Below are positions 24,011 to 32,258 of a DNA stretch of 64,000 nucleotides, piece after piece. The DNA lies in the IMG/VR virus record IMGVR_UViG_3300017971_000218, positions 1-64,000 of that record; one strand, written 5' to 3'. Within the stretch, counting starts at the first letter, position 1; every line of letters begins with the position of its first letter. The translations under genes and the position numbers were made by a program. This stretch comes from a virus. The notes below the pieces were generated by a model, which was given only the letters and a program-made list of their open reading frames with translations, was not told the origin of the DNA and ran no database searches.

Positions 24011-24739
24011 CTAAACCTCCGTCATATCGTAGCCCAGCCTCCGGGCTAACATTCGTATCTCCGCAGACACCGTATCCGACTGTTCTCTATTCTCCGGCTT
24101 CCTCCATTGTCCAATTCGGTCCGGCGATATCGGACGCTTGTGTGGCACTCCCCAGCCCCCCAAAGTATCCCACACGCGCTTACCAGCTAGCTCGGCGGAG
24201 TCGTGCTTCTGAAACTCCCGATCTACATCTTGTTCTTCATGAAACTTGTCATACCCTTCAATTACCTCCTCATGAAGAAAGTTAGCGATACGTCTCATTA
24301 TGATGTCCGTATCAACCACGAGTTCTTCATATTTGATTACGAGAAGGTCGGGGTTGTTTTGATGTAATAGAATCTCGTTTGCCGTACGCTCCCACGACTT
24401 TGGGTGCCAAAAGTATCTCTGCTCTGCGTGTGGATTATGTGATACCGCAACATCTCGGGGATCGCGGATGGTACAAATAATACGCTCGCCCCTATCAAAG
24501 AGATCTTGGAAACAATAGTTACCCCACTCTTCCCAAAAACCGAACGGCTGTTTCGTAACAACATAACGATCGTTATGAATATGGGCTAGTTCTAAGAACC
24601 TTTCCATATACCGCTCTCTCATCAATGGGTGCATTTCGCTCCTGGTATACACCTTACAGTTGGTGATATACGGCATAAGCATGAGCAACAGACTTGTGCC
24701 ACTCCGCGCCGGTCCAGTAACAAAGATATGGTCAGGCAT
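24011..24739 (-). CDS. PAPS-dependent sulfotransferase
   Basis: The 242-residue protein begins HIFVTGPARSGTSLLLML, where GPARSGTSL (9-17) is the 5'-phosphosulfate-binding loop, and RIICTIRDPRDVAVSH (86-101) is the 3'-phosphate-binding strand with Arg92 and Ser100. VIKYEELV and the late GQWRKPEN match the sulfotransferase fold. It would move sulfate from host PAPS to a hydroxyl, most likely on a sugar made by this cluster. No PAPS synthesis gene is present, so host supply is assumed. Phage sulfotransferases are uncommon. Confidence 0.8.
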   Translation of the reverse strand: MPDHIFVTGPARSGTSLLLMLMPYITNCKVYTRSEMHPLMRERYMERFLELAHIHNDRYVVTKQPFGFWEEWGNYCFQDLFDRGERIICTIRDPRDVAVSHNPHAEQRYFWHPKSWERTANEILLHQNNPDLLVIKYEELVVDTDIIMRRIANFLHEEVIEGYDKFHEEQDVDREFQKHDSAELAGKRVWDTLGGWGVPHKRPISPDRIGQWRKPENREQSDTVSAEIRMLARRLGYDMTEV

Positions 24740-24740
24740 T

Positions 24741-25220
24741 TTAGAACGTGCGCCCCTCTACCGGGTACTCGTACTTCGGTAGAAACTTCTTAAGTGCCAT
24801 GTTTAGGGCTGACTTCCCGTTACCCCGTAGCTCACACGCATCGCGGCTTACGCCATCCCACGCTGCAATGAGACCCACACGTGGCTCCGCGCCCTGAGCA
24901 ACGCCCTTGTGTTCTTTGCGCTTCAAGTTCTCATACTGTGAGACAATACCCGCGCCCACGGAGATGTGGATCGCGCCGATCAACACGTCAGCCAGATCGT
25001 CGCCCTGCTCGTGCTCTAGGCGTAGTCGCTCGCGCAGAACGCCCTCTTGGAAATCAGCAGTCTGACCCGCAGCCCCAGCCTTCTCCATGCACGCCTTGGC
25101 TGCGTCTTCATCTGCTGCCGTATAGGACTGGTAAATGAACTCGTGTACCTTGAGAATCTCAATCGCAATGCGGTCGATGATCTCTGCTACGTGAGCATAC
25201 TTTACGATCTTATCAGGCAT
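24741..25220 (-). CDS. Unknown helical protein
   Basis: A 159-residue protein from ATG 25220 with AAGGGTG upstream; the longer frame has a basic leader without a ribosome binding site. It is largely helical (AEIIDRIAIEILKVHEF, LEHEQGDDLADVLIGAIHI) and shows no catalytic pattern I recognise. It lies between the sulfotransferase and a zinc-finger protein within the glycan island. Confidence 0.45.
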   Translation of the reverse strand: MPDKIVKYAHVAEIIDRIAIEILKVHEFIYQSYTAADEDAAKACMEKAGAAGQTADFQEGVLRERLRLEHEQGDDLADVLIGAIHISVGAGIVSQYENLKRKEHKGVAQGAEPRVGLIAAWDGVSRDACELRGNGKSALNMALKKFLPKYEYPVEGRTF

Positions 25221-25650
25221 CTGAATCACCCTTTGTCTTATATCCTTCTGCTTGCGGACACGACGCCTTGTGACGCCCCTTAAGTGAACAGCCACATGGA
25301 CGCTTGTTCAGTTGATCTGCCCGCTCTTTCACTTTCTTCTTGCGCTTCGGGATGTAGAATTTACGCCGCTCTTTAGCGCGTTCCTTCCTCTCCTTTAGGC
25401 GCTCCTCTTTCATCTCCTCAGCAGTCTGAATTTGTAGTCTCTTGTCTGGTCCGTAAGAGGAACACTTCCAACAGATAGCCGCGACAGCCTGCTCCCCAAT
25501 CTCACGTATGCCATCCTTATTCTGCCACTCAGGAAAGAGAGGACGCCAGCACAGCGCGCAGTGGGTTTTCAGCATCGGATCTGGGTTTTCCAGATCAATC
25601 TCAACTGTCTTCCAATACTTATCGATTACGAGAGTCTTCGTCATCACCAT
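25213..25650 (-). CDS. Cysteine-rich, very basic protein
   Basis: About 145 residues. CALCWRP and ICWKCSS form a four-cysteine zinc site, followed by a long Lys/Arg/Glu coil (EEMKEERLKERKERAKERRK), then a second small cluster CGCSLKGRHKASC. It may bind nucleic acid. ATG 25650 or 25644 are both possible and no strong ribosome binding site decides. It overlaps the HAD-like gene upstream and the helical gene downstream. Confidence 0.5.
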   Translation of the reverse strand: MVMTKTLVIDKYWKTVEIDLENPDPMLKTHCALCWRPLFPEWQNKDGIREIGEQAVAAICWKCSSYGPDKRLQIQTAEEMKEERLKERKERAKERRKFYIPKRKKKVKERADQLNKRPCGCSLKGRHKASCPQAEGYKTKGDSDA

Positions 25651-26263
25651 CGCCAATCAAAGTGGTGACCAGTGGCACGGTCAACTTCGTTCCACGCGGG
25701 AGCCTGTGAACATGGCACCCAACGCTACGAGCAGCTTCCACGCCAAGTACGTCAGATTCAATAACCAGTGTCTCGTCAGGAGTCGTGCGACAATAGTGTA
25801 GGGCGACATCATAGCCGAACGCCGCCGGTTTGCCCATCGGAATCTGGTCTGGGGTGATAATATACTGTATACTCGGTAGAACTCCGCAACAGTCAAGTGC
25901 GAACAAAGCTACCTGATAGTCCTTATTCGTGACGCACACAAGGGAGAATCCGTGTTCGCGGATGTACTCCCCCACTAGTATTATGTCATTATCTGGCTTG
26001 ATTCTTTCGGTAAAAATATCAAATATGCGCTCGTGGTACATGGCGCGTACTAACTCCAACTGATTCCACCAAATGGCGCCACTCAGGTTGAGTAGCGCAA
26101 TCTTGGAATTGAAAGTTAGATTACCGAAGTCACGAATCTGTTCAGTTGGGCTAACGTTGACACCTGTGACGTGTTTCACGGCATACTGAAATGCCTCAGC
26201 CTCCAAGTGTCTGATATCTACAAAAACCCCATCGAGTGCTCCGACGATAGCTTTTGGTACCAT
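25619..26263 (-). CDS. HAD-superfamily protein lacking the nucleophilic aspartate
   Basis: A 214-residue HAD-fold protein. Motif I reads GALDGVFVD where active members have DxDG, so position 9 is Ala and the phosphate-accepting Asp is lost, although Asp11 remains. Motif II is VCVTNKD, motif III is MGKPAAFGYD, and motif IV is VIESDVLGVEAA, where EDS is usual. The fold is kept but phosphatase or mutase chemistry by the normal route is not expected. It may be a binding or regulatory partner of the intact HAD at 28483-29103, which shares its general layout. Confidence 0.65.
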   Translation of the reverse strand: MVPKAIVGALDGVFVDIRHLEAEAFQYAVKHVTGVNVSPTEQIRDFGNLTFNSKIALLNLSGAIWWNQLELVRAMYHERIFDIFTERIKPDNDIILVGEYIREHGFSLVCVTNKDYQVALFALDCCGVLPSIQYIITPDQIPMGKPAAFGYDVALHYCRTTPDETLVIESDVLGVEAARSVGCHVHRLPRGTKLTVPLVTTLIGDGDDEDSRNR

Positions 26264-26272
26264 TATCCCTCC

Positions 26273-27124
26273 CTAGACCGTCAGACCAAAACGAGTCAGA
26301 ACCTCTCTCTCTAAAGATAGTTGCGCCTCTCGGCTCTCCCATCCTTGTCCGCCGTTCGAGTCCGCGCCAACCGGGCGATCTAGATGAGCAAACGGGAACC
26401 AGGATTGGTGGATACCCCACTGAGAACGTGAACCCTTGTTTAGTACGCCTGTCTCAAAGTCACGGTTGTCAGCAGCAAGAGCCACATTGATATTATCCAG
26501 CAGCGTCATCTCGGGACAGTCGGGACGCGTATTCACAGGATCGAGGAGGAACTTGGTGCGCTTCACAAAGCCCGGGTCTACCATGAAGACCTGTGGCATG
26601 ATCTCTCGCCCGGTCCACTTCACCACGGGGTCGTCGTAGCCGCCCACCGTCTGACAAGCCATAGCCTTGCCGTTCACGAACATCTCCTTGGCGGCGTTGT
26701 AGATCCCCTCCTCTTGGAGTAAGAGGATGTTGGACTCACAGATCACCACCACATCCACGTCGTCAGCAACATCAAACAGCGCCTCTAGCCCGACCTTGTA
26801 GTTCCGCAGCATGGACTGACACATCGACTCCATCGCCTTGCCGTCGGCGGGTGCGCGGTAATGCCCTGCGCCGATACCGGGCGAGATATCGAACGTCGCC
26901 GGGATGAAGTGCTCACGCAGATAGTCCAGGCTGATCGTAACGATATTCGGCACGACCACGTGACGGTCTACGTTTGTGGTATCGAACTCACCCTCGGGGT
27001 CTCCACTCAGCACAGAAACGATAGGGCTGTCGGCGAACTTCTCCCACTGGTGCTTGATGATATTGGCAGTCCACTCTAGCTCAGTGAATTGATCGTAGCC
27101 AATGAATACGAATCCTACTTTCAT
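26273..27124 (-). CDS. Probable glycosyltransferase-like protein of the glycan island
   Basis: A 283-residue protein from ATG 27124 (ATGA overlap and GGAAAGG upstream); upstream in-frame sequence to 27334 is not conserved in character. It opens MKVGFVFIGYDQFTELEW and has DVDVVVICESNILLL near the middle and VFMVDPGFVKRTKFLL later, a GT-A-like alternation. A clear DxD is not seen, so the call rests on context, between the nucleotidyltransferase and the HAD protein. Confidence 0.4.
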   Translation of the reverse strand: MKVGFVFIGYDQFTELEWTANIIKHQWEKFADSPIVSVLSGDPEGEFDTTNVDRHVVVPNIVTISLDYLREHFIPATFDISPGIGAGHYRAPADGKAMESMCQSMLRNYKVGLEALFDVADDVDVVVICESNILLLQEEGIYNAAKEMFVNGKAMACQTVGGYDDPVVKWTGREIMPQVFMVDPGFVKRTKFLLDPVNTRPDCPEMTLLDNINVALAADNRDFETGVLNKGSRSQWGIHQSWFPFAHLDRPVGADSNGGQGWESREAQLSLEREVLTRFGLTV

Positions 27125-27873
27125 TGTGGAACCTTTCCAAGCCAGTACATCATCTCGAACTTGCGCAGGTCTTCCGGCGTCCCAACACCAGCCATGAATG
27201 ATACCTCGTAAGGATAGATAGGACCATTGAGGTTGTTGAACGTCGGAGCCACGTAGAACTCGCCGTTGACGCGCAGGTTCAGCCTGATCATCTCGTCCGC
27301 CGCTGCAACGAAGTCGGAGCCCTTTTTCCACCAATATACGCCCACCGTAGCATTGTCACTGATCGGGTCCTTCTCAGCCACGTGGGTCACGCGACCGTTA
27401 ACGTCCACCTTGGCGAATGACCACTTCGGGTGCCAGGACTTGAACGTGAGGATACCGGCGTTAGCCTTCTGCTCTTCCATCTCATAGAAGAAGCTTTGTG
27501 GGTCCCAACGGAAATACTGGTCCGAGTTGACAACCAATAGCTGGCTGTCTTCCTTGTCGATGTAATCCCGCGTCAGCAGCACGGTGCAAGCCGCGCCCTC
27601 GGTAGTCTCATTCACAACCGTGTAGTTGACCATTACGGGATGATACTTCTCCAACATACGGTCGAGTACCTGATCGACCTTGTATCGATCCACATGCTCT
27701 TGGCGCACGATGAAGTGCCAGCTAGCCCCGTGGATATTCACACAGTCGATAACCGACTTGATCATAGGGTTGCCATCTGGCATCTGGATGAGTGGCTTAG
27801 GAAAGGAGTAACCCTGCTGTGCGAAACGGCTCCCCTCGCCCGCCATAGGAACAACGATGTTTAGATTGGGCAT
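27121..27873 (-). CDS. Sugar-phosphate nucleotidyltransferase
   Basis: A 250-residue enzyme of the NTP_transferase family. PMAGEGSRFAQQGYSFPKPL (9-28) is the glycine-rich nucleotide loop with the catalytic Lys, and LLVVNSDQYF holds the metal-binding Asp. GAACTVLLTRDYI and FYVAPTFNNL also fit. It would join a sugar 1-phosphate to an NTP to give an NDP-sugar. The length matches short GlmU/RmlA-like members without an acyltransferase domain. It shares an ATGA overlap with its downstream neighbour. Confidence 0.8.
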   Translation of the reverse strand: MPNLNIVVPMAGEGSRFAQQGYSFPKPLIQMPDGNPMIKSVIDCVNIHGASWHFIVRQEHVDRYKVDQVLDRMLEKYHPVMVNYTVVNETTEGAACTVLLTRDYIDKEDSQLLVVNSDQYFRWDPQSFFYEMEEQKANAGILTFKSWHPKWSFAKVDVNGRVTHVAEKDPISDNATVGVYWWKKGSDFVAAADEMIRLNLRVNGEFYVAPTFNNLNGPIYPYEVSFMAGVGTPEDLRKFEMMYWLGKVPQ

Positions 27874-28481
27874 TTGACTCGTCCTACAAAATAGCCTTCT
27901 AGTCCGTTAAACAACTGCCTGTGAACCCCGGCACCTACCTGCTCAGGCGTGATCTCATCAGCGATAAAGAAGTCAGCGAACTCGCCGGTGCGCCCCTTGA
28001 CCGTGCAATACTCCGCCGATGGTGCCCTTGCGTATATATCGTGGATCATCACAACGCTGGTCTCGTGACACAGGTGGGGTAGTGCGTCGAGATAGCCATT
28101 CACGAACGTAACCTCGTGATGCTCTCCGTCGATGTGTACGAGGTCGAACTTCTGTGAGTTCTGCCGAAAGAACTCGAACATGCACTGGTGATGAAATCGG
28201 AAGAGTGGATGTTGAAACTTGCTCACGAATGGCTGCGCGTTGATATCCACCCCTGTGTATTCCTGTAGCGAGGAGGGATAGGTTAAGAAAGAGATGGTTG
28301 AATATCCCTGGTCCACTCCAATCTCCAACATGGTCTTTGGCTTAAAAGCATCTAACACCATGCGCTGGAGCCTGAGATCCTCGGGCTGCTGTGCTTTTGG
28401 AATATGCACAAGCAGCGGATGATCGAATACGTCCTGCACTTCCGGCACAGCGACAGCAACAACCTCGTCTAGTAATGTCAT
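27861..28481 (-). CDS. SAM-dependent methyltransferase (Methyltransf_24-like)
   Basis: A 206-residue protein with MLEIGVDQGYSTISFL as the SAM loop, YTGVDINAQ as the ribose-binding motif, FDLVHIDGEHHEVTFVNGYL and SVVMIHDIYA as the signature of this family. These enzymes often O-methylate sugars in polysaccharide loci. It resembles the methyltransferase at 8638-9213 in layout. It overlaps the nucleotidyltransferase gene. Confidence 0.7.
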   Translation of the reverse strand: MTLLDEVVAVAVPEVQDVFDHPLLVHIPKAQQPEDLRLQRMVLDAFKPKTMLEIGVDQGYSTISFLTYPSSLQEYTGVDINAQPFVSKFQHPLFRFHHQCMFEFFRQNSQKFDLVHIDGEHHEVTFVNGYLDALPHLCHETSVVMIHDIYARAPSAEYCTVKGRTGEFADFFIADEITPEQVGAGVHRQLFNGLEGYFVGRVKCPI

Positions 28482-28482
28482 C

Positions 28483-29103
28483 TTACCTATCCATGAACTG
28501 ATTGAAATTCGGAATTGTTAGTTCGTCTACCCCACGAACGTACCAGATATTCAGACAGCCAGTCCGTACTGCTGACTTGAATCCCTTATGAGAATCCTCC
28601 ACGATCACGCACTCGCCGGGATGAACCCCGAACGCCCTCATCGCTTGCCAGTAGCCGTCTGGCTCCGGCTTCGGTGCGTCCATATCCTCGTTTGAGATGA
28701 TCGTGTCGATGTATGGGAAGATCCCACATGCTCGTAACAGCAAAATAGTAGAGTGGCGAATTGAGTTGGTGACGCAGGCTACCTTATACCCTCGCTCTTT
28801 CCAGTATTCGCCCAGCCCCACGATAGTCTCGTCGCGCTCAATAATCTGCGGGATCAACTCCCACGTCTTGTCCTGCTTGATGCGGGAGATATCGTCGAAC
28901 TCCTCGGGCTTCACGCGTCCTTGATCTACAAGGGCGCGCAGCTTTACCTTTGTAGGAAGCCCGTTGAAATCCTCGATATGCTCCTGGCGCGAGATTACCT
29001 TCCCCGTTACCTCCATCAGCGCCTCATTGAACGCCTGATAGTGGAGTTCCTTAGCGGGGACCAGTACTCCGTCCAGGTCGCATAGTATTGCCTTTACTGT
29101 CAT
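28483..29103 (-). CDS. HAD-superfamily phosphatase / phosphoglucomutase-like
   Basis: A 206-residue HAD protein from ATG 29103 (GGAGAAG upstream). Motif I CDLDGVLVPAKELH is intact with both aspartates, motif II VACVTNS, motif III Lys in APKPEPDGY, and motif IV VIVEDSHKGFKSA. The cap inserted after motif I is alpha-helical, typical of beta-phosphoglucomutases and sugar phosphatases. A role in preparing sugar phosphates for the nucleotidyltransferase is plausible. It overlaps the upstream GDPD-like gene by 53 bases. Confidence 0.8.
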   Translation of the reverse strand: MTVKAILCDLDGVLVPAKELHYQAFNEALMEVTGKVISRQEHIEDFNGLPTKVKLRALVDQGRVKPEEFDDISRIKQDKTWELIPQIIERDETIVGLGEYWKERGYKVACVTNSIRHSTILLLRACGIFPYIDTIISNEDMDAPKPEPDGYWQAMRAFGVHPGECVIVEDSHKGFKSAVRTGCLNIWYVRGVDELTIPNFNQFMDR

Positions 29104-29746
29104 TGAAAAACTTCTCCGCTTCATCTGCGAACTTAGTACATACACCCCAAAAGTTCTTTTCACGCGCAAGAGACCAGACCGCCTCTCTCACGTGCGTCTT
29201 ATACTCGCCATGTAGCTCTGGAGAGACGGCGACAATCTTGAGAGCGCCCTCATCTACGCGAGCCCGAGTGAGGTTCATCGTTAGCTCTTGGTATAGAGAC
29301 GCAGGACTCACGGTCACATGAGGATACCAGTCGAACCAGATATACTCGCCCATAGGATACTCGATCCCGTATTGGCTCGCACGAGTGGCAAGCGGTAACC
29401 CCGCCTGAGCATAGATGGGAATCTCCGGCTGTGCCATATCAAAGCAGAAGTACTGGTCTTGCAGAATCCCGTGATGCTGTAAGAGTTCGTTCAGCATGGG
29501 AGCCAAGCCATCTTGTTTGACGTTAAGTGCAAGAAGATTCCTCTGCCCGACGTTGTCTCGCAACCACCCGGATAGAAAGGTCCCCAATGGCTCACCGCGC
29601 ATTCCGCCATGAAGGTCATGCCGCAAAATCAAAAACGAATCACTCGGATCGCCGTCTTCGTCATCGCACAGGCGTACGTCGATCTCATAGGAGCCCAGCA
29701 TGTTTCGACTTAATTGCTCCTGTCCCCTATGGCGAATGATTTTCAC
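29051..29746 (-). CDS. Glycerophosphodiester phosphodiesterase-like TIM-barrel protein
   Basis: A 231-residue protein. SYEIDVRLCDDEDG and then FLILRHDLHGG give the E-x-D ... H-D metal-binding pattern of the GDPD/PI-PLC barrel, with ALNVKQDGL and FWGVCTKFADEAEKFF later. In polysaccharide clusters such proteins may process a phosphodiester-linked group. Catalytic completeness is uncertain. GTG 29746 is used, in a GTGA overlap and with GGAGG upstream. Confidence 0.65.
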   Translation of the reverse strand: MKIIRHRGQEQLSRNMLGSYEIDVRLCDDEDGDPSDSFLILRHDLHGGMRGEPLGTFLSGWLRDNVGQRNLLALNVKQDGLAPMLNELLQHHGILQDQYFCFDMAQPEIPIYAQAGLPLATRASQYGIEYPMGEYIWFDWYPHVTVSPASLYQELTMNLTRARVDEGALKIVAVSPELHGEYKTHVREAVWSLAREKNFWGVCTKFADEAEKFFNDSKGNTMRPGRSTGPR

Positions 29747-30846
29747 TGAATTGCCTCCTGCAATGCCGCGATGATCTGCGCCACGTCTTCGTCGCTCATC
29801 ATCGGATGCGAGCCAACGTAGAAGCCGTGTTCGTTGATATACTTGGCGTTCGGGAACTTACCCTCTACGTCGTCACCAAAGTGCTTCTGCACCACCGGCT
29901 GCGACGTGATGGGCATCATCATGCGCGTCTCGATATCGCTAGCATTCAAACAGTCAACGATACGATCCCGGTCCATGCCCTGGTCGAGCAGAATCGGATA
30001 CATCATATATGTGTTGTTCTCTACTGGCATCACGTGGACTCCCTGCTGGAAACCAAGTTCCTGAAGTCCGTGCGTCAGAAGCATCCCGATATACTGCCGT
30101 GCCTCAATGATGTTGTCCCGGTTGTAATGCTGGGCAAGACCAAGCGCCGCGTTCAGATCCGCATACTTCAACGAGTAACCCCACTCGTCAAACGTGAAGC
30201 GGTCCTTCAGGTTCGCCGTGGCAGTATAGTCGTCGTGTTTGACGCGACCGTGGTTGATCAACTTCCAGCACTTAAAGTAGAAATCATCATCATTGCACAT
30301 GATCGCCCCACCCATGCCGGTCGTGACCGTATGAGAGGAGTAGAAGGAAGTGCAAAGGATCTGACCGAAGCCTACGCCCGGGGCATAGCACGCCTCGCAC
30401 GCATCCTCGACAGAGATGTTCTTGAACGGATACGGGCGTGAGATAGCCGCGCCGAACAGGTGGACCGGCATGATGATGTCCACGTCTTCTGGCACCTGAT
30501 CATAATCCATCTCGGCGTGAGGCTCTTTATGCACGTCCACGAGCACGGGCTCATTGCCGGACTGGATCACCGCCGCCAAGCTGGAGATGTAGGTGATTGC
30601 CGGGACAGCCACGCGCAGCGGACGACCCGACTGAAGACGCAGTGCCTCCAGGGCGATCATTAGGGCAGACTGCCCGCTATTCAAACACAGCGCGTGCTTG
30701 TAGCCGTGGACTGCCGCCAACTCTCGTTCAAACGACTCGGTCAGCTTGCCTGGACCGATCGACCCGCGATCAATAGCGTGCGCAACAAGTGCCGCCTCCA
30801 TAGGAGACAGCATGACGCCGCCTACTCTAACTCTACTATCCTGCAT
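29743..30846 (-). CDS. DegT/DnrJ-family PLP enzyme of the 3-dehydratase (ColD/E1) type
   Basis: This 367-residue protein belongs to the sugar aminotransferase fold: GSIGPGKLTESFERELA at the entry, CLNSGQSALMIALEAL for the phosphate site, ISVEDACEACYAP with the Asp that holds the pyridine. Where aminotransferases have the Schiff-base Lys before xITTGEGG, it has His: SFYSSHTVTTGMGGA, His172 counting from ATG 30846. Exchange of Lys for His marks the 3-dehydratases ColD and E1, which remove the 3-hydroxyl of a 4-keto-6-deoxy sugar. Since gmd is in the same leftward block, a GDP-3,6-dideoxy sugar is a reasonable product. Start chosen from GAGGA eight bases upstream. Confidence 0.75.
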   Translation of the reverse strand: MQDSRVRVGGVMLSPMEAALVAHAIDRGSIGPGKLTESFERELAAVHGYKHALCLNSGQSALMIALEALRLQSGRPLRVAVPAITYISSLAAVIQSGNEPVLVDVHKEPHAEMDYDQVPEDVDIIMPVHLFGAAISRPYPFKNISVEDACEACYAPGVGFGQILCTSFYSSHTVTTGMGGAIMCNDDDFYFKCWKLINHGRVKHDDYTATANLKDRFTFDEWGYSLKYADLNAALGLAQHYNRDNIIEARQYIGMLLTHGLQELGFQQGVHVMPVENNTYMMYPILLDQGMDRDRIVDCLNASDIETRMMMPITSQPVVQKHFGDDVEGKFPNAKYINEHGFYVGSHPMMSDEDVAQIIAALQEAIQ

Positions 30847-31753
30847 TTTTGCATTCCTCAATGAAGGCTACGACTTTGTCCGCATAGCTCTTCCAATCAC
30901 CCAACTCCATAATCGCCTTGCGACGATACTCCCGCGCCTCTGCCCGCGTCTGTAAGATGTGGAGAAGAGCCTCCACATCCCCCGGCGGATAGCAATGCTC
31001 AGGCTGGATCTCATAGTTGAAGAGACCCACGTCTGAGGCGATGATCGGAAGCCCAGCTAAGTGAGCCTCCATCCCACAATACGGTCCGGCTGTCCAAAGG
31101 ATCGGCACCAGGAGATAGTCTACCTGATGATATAGCTTGGCGTAGTCTTGTGGGTATGTGCAGTGGCTATCGGGGATGTGTAATACCTCGATATTGTTCT
31201 GTTCGTACTTGTCTACTACGGGCTCCCAACCATTACCCACGAAGATGAGTTCATATCTCTCCTTCAGCAGCTTGCAGAACTCCTTGTGGTCTGGCAGATT
31301 AAGCATGAAGTCATGCCCGTAACCAGGAAAACCACCCCGGTTGGCGATCAGCAGCTTGATCTTCCGCAGCGGGAAGTCTTCCGCGATTGCTGGCGGGGTG
31401 ACGGTTGTGAGAGGACCACCGTAGCCGATCTCGCGGCACATCTTAGTATACCGCTCATTCATGGACTTGATGCCGTCCAGACCCCACACGCCCTGGTTGT
31501 TGAACATATCGCGCAGCCAGTCTGCGCTGTCCTCGTGGGCGTGGGTGATATAGCCTACGTGGGTGGCGTCGGGATAGGTGACCTTGCCGTTACGATAACA
31601 GTTCTGAATATCGCAGTAGAAGTAGGCGTCAAATCCGGGGAATGCATTGTGAGAGATTGCATGGTCCCAACCTTCAGGGAGATTGGCTGCGAGACGTTCG
31701 GCAATCTTAGTTAATATCCATCCACTACTCACTGTCACTATATTTAATTTCAT
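30836..31753 (-). CDS. GT-B glycosyltransferase (group 1/4)
   Basis: A 305-residue protein from ATG 31753 (GGAG upstream). MKLNIVTVSSGWILTKIAERL opens the first Rossmann-like domain, and VDYLLVPILWTAGPYCGMEAHLAGLPIIASDVG is the family 4 donor-site region with E-x-x-x-x-G-x-P. No membrane helix. Its start overlaps the end of an HNH gene by 29 bases, and that gene appears inserted between this and the next upstream gene. Confidence 0.75.
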   Translation of the reverse strand: MKLNIVTVSSGWILTKIAERLAANLPEGWDHAISHNAFPGFDAYFYCDIQNCYRNGKVTYPDATHVGYITHAHEDSADWLRDMFNNQGVWGLDGIKSMNERYTKMCREIGYGGPLTTVTPPAIAEDFPLRKIKLLIANRGGFPGYGHDFMLNLPDHKEFCKLLKERYELIFVGNGWEPVVDKYEQNNIEVLHIPDSHCTYPQDYAKLYHQVDYLLVPILWTAGPYCGMEAHLAGLPIIASDVGLFNYEIQPEHCYPPGDVEALLHILQTRAEAREYRRKAIMELGDWKSYADKVVAFIEECKNAG

Positions 31754-32258
31754 CCTCATCTCCAAAATTTGTCTTAGCATATTCACCATAATGTTGACGA
31801 GCAGCAGTGTCGTATGCTTTCGCAGCTTCAATATCAGAATTAAAACTACCAAGAGAAATTTTCTTATTATTCACATAAATGACAGCTCGCCAGCGCCCGT
31901 TGTCTAATGTCACACCCTTCAGAGGGGACTTGCCAGAATTTGTTTTTTGTTTCGCTCTATTACGGGCATTCTCAGCACGAGATGCTGAACGAAGATTGAT
32001 TCTACGATTATCCAAACCGTTATGGTTGATATGGTCTACTTCGGGCGCATCCGGCAATATTATTCTGTGCATACTACGTTGAGGCTTATACCCACCAACG
32101 GCATAATAAGCGTTACCGACGCTATGAGCAGTCCATGTATAATCCCGCACCAAATCAAGATCTTGTCTATCTACTATGGCACGCATACCATTACTAAGAC
32201 AGAACTCTGCACGATCTGGATAGAGCAGAATTAGATTTCTTCTTGGTTTACCAGCCAT
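31725..32258 (-). CDS. HNH endonuclease with AP2-like DNA-binding domain (homing type)
   Basis: A 177-residue protein. MHRIILPDAPEVDHINHNGLDNRR (about 63-86, written in parts: VDHINHNGLDNRRINLR) is the HNH motif, and GVTLDNGRWRAVIYVNNKKISLGSF followed by EAAKAYDTAA is an AP2/ERF-like three-strand-helix domain. This pairing is common in free-standing phage homing endonucleases. The gene is AT-richer than its neighbours and overlaps both by about 28 bases, consistent with insertion between two formerly adjacent glycan genes. It probably has no role in glycan synthesis. Confidence 0.85.
   Translation of the reverse strand: MAGKPRRNLILLYPDRAEFCLSNGMRAIVDRQDLDLVRDYTWTAHSVGNAYYAVGGYKPQRSMHRIILPDAPEVDHINHNGLDNRRINLRSASRAENARNRAKQKTNSGKSPLKGVTLDNGRWRAVIYVNNKKISLGSFNSDIEAAKAYDTAARQHYGEYAKTNFGDEDEIKYSDSE

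Noticed and set aside
29806-30441. A 211-residue plus-strand frame opposite the PLP enzyme
   Set aside because: Antisense shadow of a conserved gene with no family resemblance of its own.
29743-30846. Ordinary sugar aminotransferase call
   Set aside because: The PLP-linking Lys is absent and His takes its place, as in ColD and E1 dehydratases.
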